Shown here in pieces: positions 12,610 through 24,300 of a DNA stretch of 27,641 nucleotides. The translations under genes and the position numbers were made by a program. The notes beneath the pieces were generated by a model that was not told where the DNA came from, did not search any database, and worked only from the letters and a program-made list of their open reading frames with translations. Each line of letters opens with the position of its first letter. The stretch's first letter is position 1. This stretch comes from a virus: positions 1-27,641 of IMG/VR virus record IMGVR_UViG_3300033153_006512. One strand, written 5' to 3'.

Positions 12610-15600
12610 TCTTGCAATAATAATCCAAGAGCAACGGCGCGGAAACGCAGTTCGGGATCTTAAACAAGATCTAACGCTAGTCAACCAACGTCTTGACAAA
12701 CACGGAGTTGCGGCCGGACAAGCTGCGTCTAAGACAGAACAGTTTGTCACAAAGACGAAACGGCTAGGCCAAGCTCTCAGAAAAGTTCTAGTACCAGCAT
12801 TGCTTCTGGCCGCAACCGCAGTTGCAAAGCTCGGCACGGATGGAGTCAAAGCCTTTGCTCAGTTCGACAAAGGGATGCAGGAGGTTTTTACACTCATACC
12901 GGATAGATCAAAGGAGATGGAGGACGAATTAACCAAGGGCATTCAAAATGTGGGCAAGCAATTCGGATACCTAACCGAAGAAACAATACCTGCTTTGTAC
13001 CAAGCCCTATCAGCGGGTATACCAGAAGAAAATGCCATAACAGCAGTAGAATTAGCGGCCAAGGCCGCAAAAGCGGGAGCCTCGGATCTAGAGAGTACAA
13101 TGCGTATTGGCATGGCCGTTGTGAATGCCTACGGTGGAGAAGTCTATACGCTTGGCGAAGCCTACGATCTAATATTTCAATTAGTCGATAAAGGAGTTCC
13201 ACGACTGTCTGATTGGGGGAACACCCTGCAAGACGTTATCAGCATCGCGTCAGAAGCCAGAACCCCATTTGAGGACATCGTGGCCGCACTCGCCGTTATG
13301 ACTCGCCAGGGCGACACCGCGGCAGAGTCAGCCGAATTACTTGGCTTTATCCTCATGCAGATGCAGATTGAGGGAACGACCGCAGCCGGAGTCTTTATGG
13401 AGGCAACCGGACAAAGCTATCGCGAATGGATCGCCACAGGACACGGCCTCGTAGAAGGGCTTCAAATGATAGACCAATACGCGATCGATACAGGCCAACA
13501 TCTTGACAGCATGATTGGTGGTAGCTCTAACTTCTATCGAGATCAACAAGCAGCTCGTGGAACAATGGAGCTGACCGGAATACACATGCAGGAGCTAATA
13601 GATCTCGCTAAGCTTGTAGGCGAAGAACAAGAAGGCTCGATGGAGAAGGCATACGGAACGGCCTCCGACAACGCACAGCAGAGCCTGGATGAAATGGCCG
13701 CGAAATGGGAAATCATAAAAATAAAGATAGGCGAAGCGATTTGGGAGCAGGAAATATTCTTTGGTTTTACCGGAGAGGAACTATTTGATAGCGCAGGAAC
13801 TGTCTTGGACTACGCCACAGACGATCTAGGGGACCAGTTAATAGGCAACCTGGAATCAGCCATAGGCGAAATAAAAGACAGGAATATGCTCGAGGAGATA
13901 GCAGAAGCCTGGGTGTCAGAAGATAGAACGATAGAAATACCGTTCTTTCCAGACTGGGAACTATTTGAGGAAACAACGGCAGAAGGAAAAGAAATACTAG
14001 CGCGAGAACTAGCCCAATACTATGGTCAATACGAGGATTATTCTCGAGCCATACGGAAATTGGGATTAGTAGAACAATACCGACTCGATCCTGGCCTTCT
14101 TCAGCAAACAACAGGTGATCCACTAGGCGAATGGGCAAAGAAAAGACACAAAGAAAATGCAGAACTGACGTCCCAAATACAAGAGTATTACAACGCTGTC
14201 TTTATACTCCAAAGTGAAGAAGAATTGAACATGCTTAATCTCAAGCAGGTCAATCAAGAAATACAGCAAGAGAATTTAGAAAAGGAAGCGAGTTTACAAA
14301 GACAGGCAGAGTACAACGAAGAAAATCTGTTCTTTTTTGACTCATTTTATGCAACACAACAATCTACCGTGGATTTGCTAGGAATGTATAACGATGGCCT
14401 AATAACCCAAACGGAATATTGGGAACAATTAGGAGTTTACGGGAAGGAGTTCGGGGAGGTTGTTCATTGGATCGCCGTTGACACTCGCGCCATGACTTCT
14501 GAAATGAGCAGCTTTATTTCCATTGTGGGCACACAAGGAGCGAAATTATACGATGGCTATGACGCACTCGCCGAGGCTTCCGGAGAATGGACTCAGATTC
14601 TCACAAACAACGCTGGCGAAATCGACGCCGTAATGGAACAGTTGGGAACTGATCTAAGCGACGACGAGCAAGGTGTCATGCGCGGAATATTGGATACCGC
14701 CGAAGAAGGTGGAACCGCATGGTTGGCCGCATGGAGAGCCTTGCAAACAGACTTGACCCAAACTCAACGAAACGAACTCATAGCGCGAATGGCCGATCTG
14801 CAAGCAGCAGACGGAGTTTACAAAGGCGTTTGGACCGGCAACAAAAAGGCCGCAGAGGACGCAGAGGCTGATATACTGGCAGCTCTCGAAGCAATAGAGA
14901 CTGGTTGGAACAACATGGTAATCGAAGTATTTGCGGCCAATCTCGCCCTGGATTCAAGACTGGCCGGAACGATAGAAGCGCAAATTGCAGAAATTAGACT
15001 TCAAGAAGCAATGGGCGAAATAAAACCAGAAGTGGCCGAATCACAAATAACTTATTTGGAAAAAGCGAGTCAGTTAAAAGAGATACATGACGAAATGTAC
15101 ACCGCTTACATGGCAGACGGAGTGCTTGCGCAAGAAGAAGCCGCAAAAATGGCAGTCGCAGAAGACACAGTGTTCTTGTCAGCCGAAATGACAACCAAAG
15201 AATTAAAGAAACAAATAGACGCAGCGACAGCTTACGAAGGCGGCTACCCGTATGTAGTAGGGCTTATCAGAGATGATCTTAATCCAGCATTAGATGATAC
15301 GGCAAATAAGGCTAAGAAACTTACAGAAAAGCCAATCGTGCCGGAGGTCGGCATGGACAAAGTGGCATTTGACACAAAATACAAATTCTTGATGGAACAA
15401 ATAGACGAAGCAGAGGGACCGCATGAGGTCGAATTCTACATGAGCCAAATGCCGACGCCACCGGCAACTCCCGATGCCAGGGAAGCAGGTGGAACCGGAG
15501 GCACTTACAGGACTGTTCCAGGCGGCTATCCGAACGACTCCTACCTCCTCGGCCTAACAAGTCGCGAGGAATACTCGGTTTTAACGCCAGGCCAAGCTAG

Positions 15601-15748
15601 AGGGCAGGGCGGGGGAGGTCGGCAGTACATTGACCAAAGCCACCACACAACCATTATTAACAATCACACTCGCGCAGCAGCCGCCGTGTCCAGAGCCTAT
15701 CTAGACACTTTGTACGATCAAAGATTAAGACGATTTGTAGGAGAATAA
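12584..15748 (+). CDS. Tail tape measure protein (TP901 type)
   Basis: 1054 residues with AGAGGT at 12570-12575; overlaps the chaperone by 26 nt. N-terminal helical region, a hydrophobic helix near residues 69-80 (VLVPALLLAATAVAKL), then a block FDKGMQEVFTLIPD, FGYLTEETIPALYQALSAGI and AAKAGASDLESTMRIGMAVV, which is characteristic of TP901-type tape measures. Long charged helices follow (residues about 330-900). A Gly-rich linker and a short C-terminal helix (AAAAVSRAYLDTLYDQRLRR) close it. It sets tail length and is threaded in the tube lumen. No lysozyme, peptidase or other enzymatic domain is evident. About 1054 residues suggests a tail of very roughly 150 nm at the usual 0.15 nm per residue. 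Confidence 0.92.
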   Translation: MGAITSHYNLAIIIQEQRRGNAVRDLKQDLTLVNQRLDKHGVAAGQAASKTEQFVTKTKRLGQALRKVLVPALLLAATAVAKLGTDGVKAFAQFDKGMQEVFTLIPDRSKEMEDELTKGIQNVGKQFGYLTEETIPALYQALSAGIPEENAITAVELAAKAAKAGASDLESTMRIGMAVVNAYGGEVYTLGEAYDLIFQLVDKGVPRLSDWGNTLQDVISIASEARTPFEDIVAALAVMTRQGDTAAESAELLGFILMQMQIEGTTAAGVFMEATGQSYREWIATGHGLVEGLQMIDQYAIDTGQHLDSMIGGSSNFYRDQQAARGTMELTGIHMQELIDLAKLVGEEQEGSMEKAYGTASDNAQQSLDEMAAKWEIIKIKIGEAIWEQEIFFGFTGEELFDSAGTVLDYATDDLGDQLIGNLESAIGEIKDRNMLEEIAEAWVSEDRTIEIPFFPDWELFEETTAEGKEILARELAQYYGQYEDYSRAIRKLGLVEQYRLDPGLLQQTTGDPLGEWAKKRHKENAELTSQIQEYYNAVFILQSEEELNMLNLKQVNQEIQQENLEKEASLQRQAEYNEENLFFFDSFYATQQSTVDLLGMYNDGLITQTEYWEQLGVYGKEFGEVVHWIAVDTRAMTSEMSSFISIVGTQGAKLYDGYDALAEASGEWTQILTNNAGEIDAVMEQLGTDLSDDEQGVMRGILDTAEEGGTAWLAAWRALQTDLTQTQRNELIARMADLQAADGVYKGVWTGNKKAAEDAEADILAALEAIETGWNNMVIEVFAANLALDSRLAGTIEAQIAEIRLQEAMGEIKPEVAESQITYLEKASQLKEIHDEMYTAYMADGVLAQEEAAKMAVAEDTVFLSAEMTTKELKKQIDAATAYEGGYPYVVGLIRDDLNPALDDTANKAKKLTEKPIVPEVGMDKVAFDTKYKFLMEQIDEAEGPHEVEFYMSQMPTPPATPDAREAGGTGGTYRTVPGGYPNDSYLLGLTSREEYSVLTPGQARGQGGGGRQYIDQSHHTTIINNHTRAAAAVSRAYLDTLYDQRLRRFVGE

Positions 15749-15751
15749 TTC

Positions 15752-17245
15752 ATGGCCGCATATTTAGCCGTAGCTAATTTTGACGAAACAGAAAAATACG
15801 ACTTCACACACGCAGCAAGCAAGGTTCGGCTAATAACCGGAACCCTCAGTGATACGACAAGCGAGCTTGGCGAACCAGTCGAATTGCGTTTCCAGACAGT
15901 CACCAAAGGAACTGCGGCTGAAATACGACTCGCGCTCACTCAAGTCGAGACTATTTTTGGGCGAACCGCCAAGTTCTTCCTTGATTTGACATCACAGAAC
16001 AGTATTTGGATGTACGCCAACAGTGATGGAGAAAGAGTTAGGCGAGCTCTTGTTCTTTCGTGGCAGCGCGTAGACACTGTTCAAGGACCGTCAGATCCCT
16101 TGCTCGATAAATCACTTATGGTCATAAGCGATTGGATAATTCAACGCAAGGGATATTGGGAAGCAACGCTAAGTCACATATATGATCCGGCACTAACATG
16201 GTGGCCCGACTTTAATTCAGGTGCTTGTATGGCAGGGACATTCACCGGAGATGGACACGGTACAGAAGAAAGCGACATGATAGACAAGGGAACCGTACCT
16301 GGAAGAATAAGGGAATGGCGCTTTACGTGGCCCACCGTCTACTCAACTAAATACTTTGACAAAATGTGGTTCGGGATGAAAACGACTACGGCGCTGGAAG
16401 GTGGAGGCAATCTCTTTAAGCCATTCGCTAATTTTGACAGCACATGGGGAAATCCGGACGTTTACGACTCGTACATCACCCAAAATTACACGGTCGGGCA
16501 AAGTGGAATTGCCCTAAATGGCATTTGCGCCGACATCGAGTTCGATGGTGTAGGACGCGCACCAGAATGGAAAAACAGAATCAGTGTTCCAGTTCCCTTC
16601 CACAACACACAGCCAAGAAACCAGAAAGGGACATACCAAATTCTATTTAGGATGAGAGCTAAAGCAGCAGGTGGCCGCTATCGAGTGGCAATGTTTCAAG
16701 CCTGGGACAAAATAGACCAGGTTTACTCAGTCGCCGAAACCTACCAGGATGTATTTGTGGAATCGACCGAATACCACTTATATGAAATGGGAGTCATACA
16801 AGTGCCGCCAGAAAACTATAGGTCGGCAAGACGAACAACGCCCGAAGATTTTTACCAGCTCAACATCGGCCTGGCGGCAGAAAGGCTTTCTGCGGACCAG
16901 ACCGGGACGCTCCAATTGGATATTCTTATCTGGATACCGCAGGAACATTCGATTACACTTTCGAACATGAGAGCAAGAAGCCCAGGTGGTATCAGTGTAA
17001 TTACAGATGAAGAAGATATTGCCTTTGGATTTACAACTGTTTCGTCGCCATGGGAAAAATTCGTCCATGAAATATCGGAGAATAACTGGACCTGGCCGTC
17101 AGATCCAGATCGAGATGTGATTGCGGTTATGGCAGCAGATATTCCAGAGGGAGACGGTCATCATCCGTTGACTTCGGATATAACAGTTTCTGATTTTGAA
17201 ATCATTCCTCGTTATCATTCGTATAATAAAGACTCGTACTCATAA
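15752..17245 (+). CDS. Distal tail (Dit-like) protein, enlarged
   Basis: 497 residues with AGGAG at 15739-15743, 3 nt after the tape measure stop. It is beta-rich throughout. The N-terminal 150 residues (SKVRLITGTLSDTTSELGE, TIFGRTAKFFLDLTSQNSIW) would be the tail-ring domain. The rest contains a probable jelly-roll or galectin-like segment (residues about 290-410, TYQILFRMRAKAAGGRYRVA, then TGTLQLDILIWIPQEH). It is about twice the size of classical Dit proteins. Position after the tape measure fits; the fold is inferred. It could instead be a baseplate or tail-tip protein with a carbohydrate-binding insertion. Confidence 0.5.
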   Translation: MAAYLAVANFDETEKYDFTHAASKVRLITGTLSDTTSELGEPVELRFQTVTKGTAAEIRLALTQVETIFGRTAKFFLDLTSQNSIWMYANSDGERVRRALVLSWQRVDTVQGPSDPLLDKSLMVISDWIIQRKGYWEATLSHIYDPALTWWPDFNSGACMAGTFTGDGHGTEESDMIDKGTVPGRIREWRFTWPTVYSTKYFDKMWFGMKTTTALEGGGNLFKPFANFDSTWGNPDVYDSYITQNYTVGQSGIALNGICADIEFDGVGRAPEWKNRISVPVPFHNTQPRNQKGTYQILFRMRAKAAGGRYRVAMFQAWDKIDQVYSVAETYQDVFVESTEYHLYEMGVIQVPPENYRSARRTTPEDFYQLNIGLAAERLSADQTGTLQLDILIWIPQEHSITLSNMRARSPGGISVITDEEDIAFGFTTVSSPWEKFVHEISENNWTWPSDPDRDVIAVMAADIPEGDGHHPLTSDITVSDFEIIPRYHSYNKDSYS

Positions 17246-18390
17246 TGGAACCAGAAGAAAGAACAGGCACGAACCCATATCTTCCACAAGAGCGGCTGAA
17301 ACCCAACATTAGAATCTATCAGCCATTAAAATTGGGTTCTCGCTACATAAGCGACATAACAAAATACGCCACCGGATACAGACAAGCGATTCGCCTTTAC
17401 GGAGGGTATTGGACAGCAACATGGAGTATGGAAAATCTAGGCGTTGCCCAAATGAAAACCTTCTTTTCGCAAAAAATTGGCAATCACATGGCGGCTTATT
17501 CCGGAGGCTCGAAAATATGGGAAGGTTTCATCTGGTCAATGGACTTCTCTAACAATGGTGTTATTAGACGAATCTCGCTTGACAAGGTACGTAATGCCAT
17601 TAAGTGCATTTACACAGACGTTGACGACGACGATGCCAGAGCAGAGACAAGCTGGTATAAAAACGACAACAGCATAGCTCGATATGGAGAGATGCAGGAA
17701 ATCGTCTACCTAGACAAAACCACGGCGATAGCAGCCGAGGCATATGCACAAACGGTCTTGGCCGAAGGTAGTACGCCACTTCCGTTAATTGTCGCAGTTA
17801 AAGAGCCAAAACCAGACGAGATCGCTACATTAAGAGTTTCGGCAGTTGGGTACGCCTACACACTCAATTATAAATACTTGTCGATAGCCGATACTAAAGT
17901 GTCAATCGACACAGCCGTAACGAATGTTGTTTCAACCGATGGAGAGTTTGTTACAGATGGAGTAATCGAGGCCAATGCAGTAGAAGTGCAGCCGCCAGAC
18001 ACGGAAACAAAGGCATGGGACTGGCTAGTCGAACTGGCAGAAATCGGAGACGGTACATCGCCTTATACAATCCAGGTGTTAAATGACCAGAAATTATTCT
18101 ACAAGCAAATGAATCCGGCTCCGACTATTATTTGGAATGGCAAGCGACTAACAACAGCGTCCGGAAGATCGCTTTCACAAGGCAAGTGGTCTGCGAGGCC
18201 AGGGGTTTTAAGAGATTTAACTTGGGACAACATCGCGCTTCCGGCCGAAATGTTTTTGGACAACCAGCGAGACACATTCGTTTCAGAAATAGAGTCCAGT
18301 GTTGAATACAATATTCCACTACTGAAATCTGACGACCAGCCAGATTCAGATATGATCGTAGCATTAACCAGAGCATTAACTACGATATAG
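17245..18390 (+). CDS. Tail hub/tip protein (probable)
   Basis: 381 residues; the ATG shares a base with the previous stop (TAATG), so translation is coupled. It is beta-rich in its first 130 residues (LKPNIRIYQPLKLGSRYISD, YGGYWTATWSMENLGVAQMK) and later contains a segment VAVKEPKPDEIATLRVSAVG and a repeated strand pattern to GRSLSQGKWSARPGVLRDLT. Hub proteins of siphophages (Tal/gp27-like) occupy this position and close the tube end; length is in range. I see no peptidase or lysozyme motif. Identification is from position. Confidence 0.45.
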   Translation: MEPEERTGTNPYLPQERLKPNIRIYQPLKLGSRYISDITKYATGYRQAIRLYGGYWTATWSMENLGVAQMKTFFSQKIGNHMAAYSGGSKIWEGFIWSMDFSNNGVIRRISLDKVRNAIKCIYTDVDDDDARAETSWYKNDNSIARYGEMQEIVYLDKTTAIAAEAYAQTVLAEGSTPLPLIVAVKEPKPDEIATLRVSAVGYAYTLNYKYLSIADTKVSIDTAVTNVVSTDGEFVTDGVIEANAVEVQPPDTETKAWDWLVELAEIGDGTSPYTIQVLNDQKLFYKQMNPAPTIIWNGKRLTTASGRSLSQGKWSARPGVLRDLTWDNIALPAEMFLDNQRDTFVSEIESSVEYNIPLLKSDDQPDSDMIVALTRALTTI

Positions 18391-18398
18391 GTTGAAAC

Positions 18399-21300
18399 AT
18401 GCCAGGACCTAAGACCCATTACGGGAAACGCTCAAAAGATAAAGAGTCAAGAGAAATAAAGCAACGCATGAACATTCCTGCCGTTGCTGGCGGGGGAGGA
18501 GTAACCGACCATGGCGACCTAACCGGCCTGGCCGATGACGATCACGCGAATTACATGCACTTAACCGCCGCCAGGGTGGTGACAGCGCAACATTCTTTCA
18601 GTCCATCTTCAGCCCAGGCGCCCTTCGTATTGGGAGCAAACGCACACGACCAGATAGTTACCGGCCTATATGCAGAGCAAGCCGACCAACTCCACAAAGA
18701 TGTAATCGCCGGAGCAGGAATGACTGGCGGGGGAACGCTTACTTCCGATACTACCCTTAACGTCATCGGTGGTGTTGGAATCGCTGTCAATGCTGATGAC
18801 GTTGCACTTGGCACACCTACCTCACTTTCCGTGTTGACCTCAAATGACGTTAGCGGAACAACGCACGAACACGAAATCATTTCAACAGAGGGCGCAGCTC
18901 CTGGTGGATCTAAAATTCTGTCCACCGACGCTAGCGGCTATTTCCAGGCGACTAGACTAGGGTTAGGTGTGGCTCCTGGGACATGGGCATTAAACATTCA
19001 AAACAGCTCTGTTCCACAAATGAGGCTTGCTTATTCTGGCCTAGCCGCCGATACAGTTTATATAGGAGCGGACAGCGCAGGAAATCTTGAAATAACTCCC
19101 TACGGCGATCTAGAACTAAAAAGCGGCTCCCTTGAGATAACCAGCGGGGGCATTGCCTTGAACGGCTTAACTGCTACGGATGATGACTTCAGATCACAAG
19201 GAGACATTTCTATTCAAGGTGGTCTTTACATCGGCAATTGGAACGAAAACCCTACTACGTATAGCATAGTTGTCGACCAGCAATCTGAAGACGGTATGGC
19301 TTTTTCTCTCCGTTCTGGCGATGTCACCCACGGCATGACCGATCTGGCACATACTGAAGATTACCTGATTATGCGCAAGCTCGTCGGCGGTGGAGGGGGA
19401 CTTCGTTTCGAGGCTTTTGGCGACACCGGAGTAAACATACCTACAACGATGATGTTGCGGGCAACTACATCAGAAGCTCTCGACACTACAAAAGGCACAA
19501 GCACACGTGCGGTATTAGAGCTGGAATCATACGAGAAAGACGGAACCACCCGACAGGCTCCCGCCAATGCCGATGGAGCTATCTTTGCCGTTCGTAGTGG
19601 CTCTACAACCAGATTTATAGTTGATTCAAAAGGAGATGCTTGGCTTGACAATTATCTTGGAATAGGAATCGCGCCAAGTTACCCATTACACATTCTCTCG
19701 ACTACCGAACCACAGATACGGATAGAGCACACAAGCGGTATTGACTATGCCGATCTCAGCGTAGACAGCAACGGTATGCTAACGATTGATCCAACAGGAA
19801 CCCTAGATCTACTAGCCAACACAACCGTAACCTCGACCACAGCGAACCAGCTCAGAGTAGCGTATGACGGTAACGACTACTTCAACATCGATGTTAGCTC
19901 TGGTGGCACAGCCCACCTCTCCACCTATGATGGCCCAATTTACATTACACCTAATGTTAATGGGGGCACTCCATACAGAAGCGAAATATATTTGCGAGGG
20001 TGGGTATCCATTCAAGGCTACACGATTGCACCAGAAGCGGCATTGCATATATCCGATCCCACTCAGCCGCAAGTGACTATTAGATCAGGAGTGGCGTCTA
20101 CCGCAATCAACATTTCCGCTTTTGGAACCTATGCTGTAATCGATACTGCCGCCAATGACAACCTAGAGTTAAAACCAGGCGGAGATCTTAAACTACTGCC
20201 AATCTCTGGCAAGACCGAGATAACCGGAACACTTGAATTCCAAAGTGCCTCTGATGTAACTACGGTGTCAGGAAATTTGACACTTCAACCAGCCGGAGCA
20301 TTGGTTCACAACCCAATAGGGAACCTGATTCATCCGGAAGATAATTATGATGTAAATCTAGGTTCTATAGATAAAAAATACCTGGCACTTCACGCCGCAG
20401 AATTATGGGTGCAGACTCTGGTTGCCGAAAATGTAATGTCAACCATCGGCGGCAGAATCATCGTAACACCAACCACTCAACTAACACTAGATCTGGACAC
20501 AAGCGTTTACACCATTTCCGTTGAGCATAACGAAATGCAAATAGGCGACATCATAATGCTTGAGGCCGATGGAAAGATCGAGTTTATGAGGATCGAAGGA
20601 GCAGCGGGGGGTGGAGGACCGTACACCTACGTTGTCGAACGCGATTTAGACGAAACGGGCGAAAACCAATGGTACGCAGGTGACGCATTGGCAAACACAG
20701 GCGCGGCAGGAGACGGTTTCATTGACATGTACTCCGTTAGCGGGGTGCAAGCAGCGTCTTCTTATGGGCCAACAATCGTGGGAAATGTTCGCAATGCGCA
20801 AACGGCCTCCGAGCTGTTCCTTAATGGCGATTTTGAAGATCGCGATCAGACTAATATGCTCATTGCCCAAAACTACACGCTCGAATCCACCGGCCAAGTT
20901 CACAAAATAGAAAATTATCGTTTTGAGACTCTTGGCGGTGGCGGCGCAGATGTCTTTGCGAGTTGGGCAGAAACCGCAGGTGATGGAGCAATCGCAGCAG
21001 ATGGCACTATCAAATATACTGGCAACTACGCCCTCAAACTAACAGCAGGGGCTTCAGCAAACACCTATATCTCTCAAAGCGAAGTAACTACAACTACAGA
21101 CGGTGCTGAGTTCATGTGGCAGTTCTGGACTCGCGGCGATGGCTCAAATGCCGCACGTATTAGGGTTTATGATAACACGAATACAGCCGACATTGTCCCA
21201 TTGCAAAGCACAGGAATAACCAGCACTACTTGGACTTACGTTGAGCTTTTCTTCAGTATGCCATGGGGGTGCAGTAGTTGGCAAGTGGAAATGCACTGTC

Positions 21301-24300
21301 CCTCTGCCAATGGCGGCATTGGCTGGTTTGACGAAATGCGCGTTTGCGAAATCACGATGGACACGTTTGGCTATTGGGGTGATTCTGCTACTGGTAGCAA
21401 GACAGCGTTCAGAGAGCATCTTGTGTCCTATAGCGGCACAAAATCCGCTCAGTTTACAGCAGGAAATCCCGCAGTTAGACGGCCCGCCCTTCGTGAAACT
21501 TCTAACACCGTTACGCCATATGAACAATACGCATTAGGAGCGATGTACAAATCCTCGACTGGAGGAGAAGCACGTGCTGCCGTTAAAGAAACGGTTACTC
21601 AGACCTATATTACTCCTATAGAGGGCAACTCAGGAATCATTGATGCTGTTCCGACTGACTGGACCCTTCAAGAACGCCATTTCCTAATTCCTCCTACCGG
21701 AAGCAATATGTGGATAATGTGGTACGGCTCTAATGACGACGATGAAGTCATTTGGGTAGACGATGTGTTCTTGTATAAGTCCAATGTTTGGGATGATTGG
21801 ATACAAAGCACTGACACTGGCGATATTCACGAAACTGACCCGACTACTTCCGTCACAGGCAACCATTCCATCAAGCTAACAAAAGGCACAGGCGGCGACG
21901 GCTTAAATCATGTAAGGCAAGAAGTTGCCGTCTCTAGTAGTACTGATTATAAAATAACGTTTTACACCAAAGGCGACGGCACATACGATGGTCAGTGGGG
22001 TGTTTGGGACAATACACATACAGAGTGGCTCCAAGCCAGAATAGATACGGGAATAACAGCGGGTAGTTGGGGGAAAAAGACGTTTTCATTCACGACTGGA
22101 CCGACCACGATTGCGGTCACGCTGTACTTGTTCGCTCCAGCCACAACGGGAGGATCGGCCTGGTTTGATGCCGCTAGTTTTACAGAGCCTGAAATATACA
22201 ACGATTGGTCGGAATATTTCGCACTTGGCAATCTCAAGGGCAACTACGGATACGGAGCAGACACTTACGCATTGGGTCTTGGCCGATATGACGACACCTA
22301 CAATCACATAACTATAGATTCGGACGATGGCATTAGATTCTACGATGGACAAACCCTAGTTATTGGTCAATGGAACGGTCCCGAAATGACTCTCGGAGCC
22401 TACAATGCAGAAAGGTTAATTCTTAATGACACAGAACTAAAACTTGTAGACGAAACAAGTGTTGAGCAAATTAAAATATCGGGCAATCCATCGACTATGG
22501 TCATCGGACCTGCGGCAAAAGAACATCTCGAGATTACAGCCGGAGCAATAGAATTCTATGATTCGGTAGGTAGCGCGATCATAGCCTCTCTTGCCAGTGA
22601 CATATGGACAGTCGGGAAAATAGCCACAGAACACATTTCAATAACCAGCACCGCCATTGAAATAAAAAGTGACGCCTCGACCGTCCTGGGAAAATTTGAA
22701 GGATCCACTATCACGCTTGGCGAAGGTTTTCCTGCAACGCCGCAAACCGTTCTAGGCGTAGACAGCATCACAATGTCAGACGTCAACGGAAACGAATACT
22801 TTGAATTAGCCGATGGCGAAATGTCACTCGGGTTCGCGACCACCGAACATCTCGATTTTACAGGTTCGGAAATGCAATTTTACGTAGGCGTAATTTCGTA
22901 TGGCGAAATGTCGTCTACTCTATGGAGACTCGGACGCGACAATCTTCAAAGGTTGGAAATTACAGCAAGTAGTATCGACATGTACGATAGCGCCAATGAC
23001 AAGAAAATTGCTCTTAGTGTGGCAAGTGGACTTCAATTCTACGACGAGCTAGGAACACAGATTGTCCAATTAGCTTCCGATGGAGACTTCCTAATAGGGA
23101 CGGTCGCCACAAACCAAGGCAACATGTTCTATGACTACGCCGCAAAACAACTACAGTTTCGCGGAGGTACAAATGGTCTTGACGTAGAGGCGTACGTCGA
23201 CACAGATGGCAGAATATACGCAGGTAGCGGTGCGGTCCAACTTGGCAAGGGTGGAATAAAGCTAAACACTGACGCCTCCGGAGGGTCCGGAGAAGCAGCC
23301 ATAAACATTTACGGTGGTGGCTTTAGCACCCTCATAGGACATGTGTCCGGTTCTTACTCAACTGGCGGGGGTGGCGCATACAGCCTCGATCTAGAATTAG
23401 AGGGTTTCGGCAATAGTCTATACCTCAGACTGACCAGCGCGGGATCAACCTTTGACTATCTGCAAGGTTATAGCGACGATTTTATAATCTTCGAAACACT
23501 AAACTATGGAGTCAACATACATGGAAAAGGCCTGTATGTTGGCACAGGAGTTTCAGGTTCGGCAATACCGGAAGGGGAATTGCAGGTAGTAGGCAAAATA
23601 TTCGTCAATGAAACAGTAGACACTTTCACGACTAAGGGTTTGGTCATTAATATTGGGGACCGCAACGATTACGGCCTAACCATCAAACAGGCCGGAGTGT
23701 TTGGCAGCACAGGACATACTTTTACAGCATTAGCAGAAAAGGACACCTTCTTTGGTATAAACGCTTGGGCAGACGATCTTGGTGGAGCAGCCATCAGAGG
23801 CTATTCGCGTGACGCCCAATCTCGCGGTGTATCAATACACGGATATGTAGCAAACCCAAACACTACGTCGCCAGGCACTTCCGTGGTGGGCGTTGTTATA
23901 ATTGATGCAGCAGACAATAGTGGGACTGGCGCGGGAACCGTAGGCACTACCGGAAACATATTCGCCGTACAAAACAACGGATCTACTCGTGCGGTTCTCA
24001 GGGGCAACGGAGATTGGTACACAGATGGAACTAACTCCGGAACCTGGGACGACTATGACGACATTGCGCTAATAAGCGGGCTAAGAGCCAGCCTGTTGCC
24101 GGTCGGCCATGAATTAAGAGAACGATTCGGCATATGGATCGAGAAAAGCAAACACATACTTTCAGAAAGTGGCATTGTTTCCTACAATGACGATGGACAT
24201 CATTTCGTCAACCATCTCGGGCTACAATGGCTCACTATTGACACTCTTAGGCAATTCTATGACAAGCAGGAAATTGTCAACGAAAGCGTCTTTGATGAAT

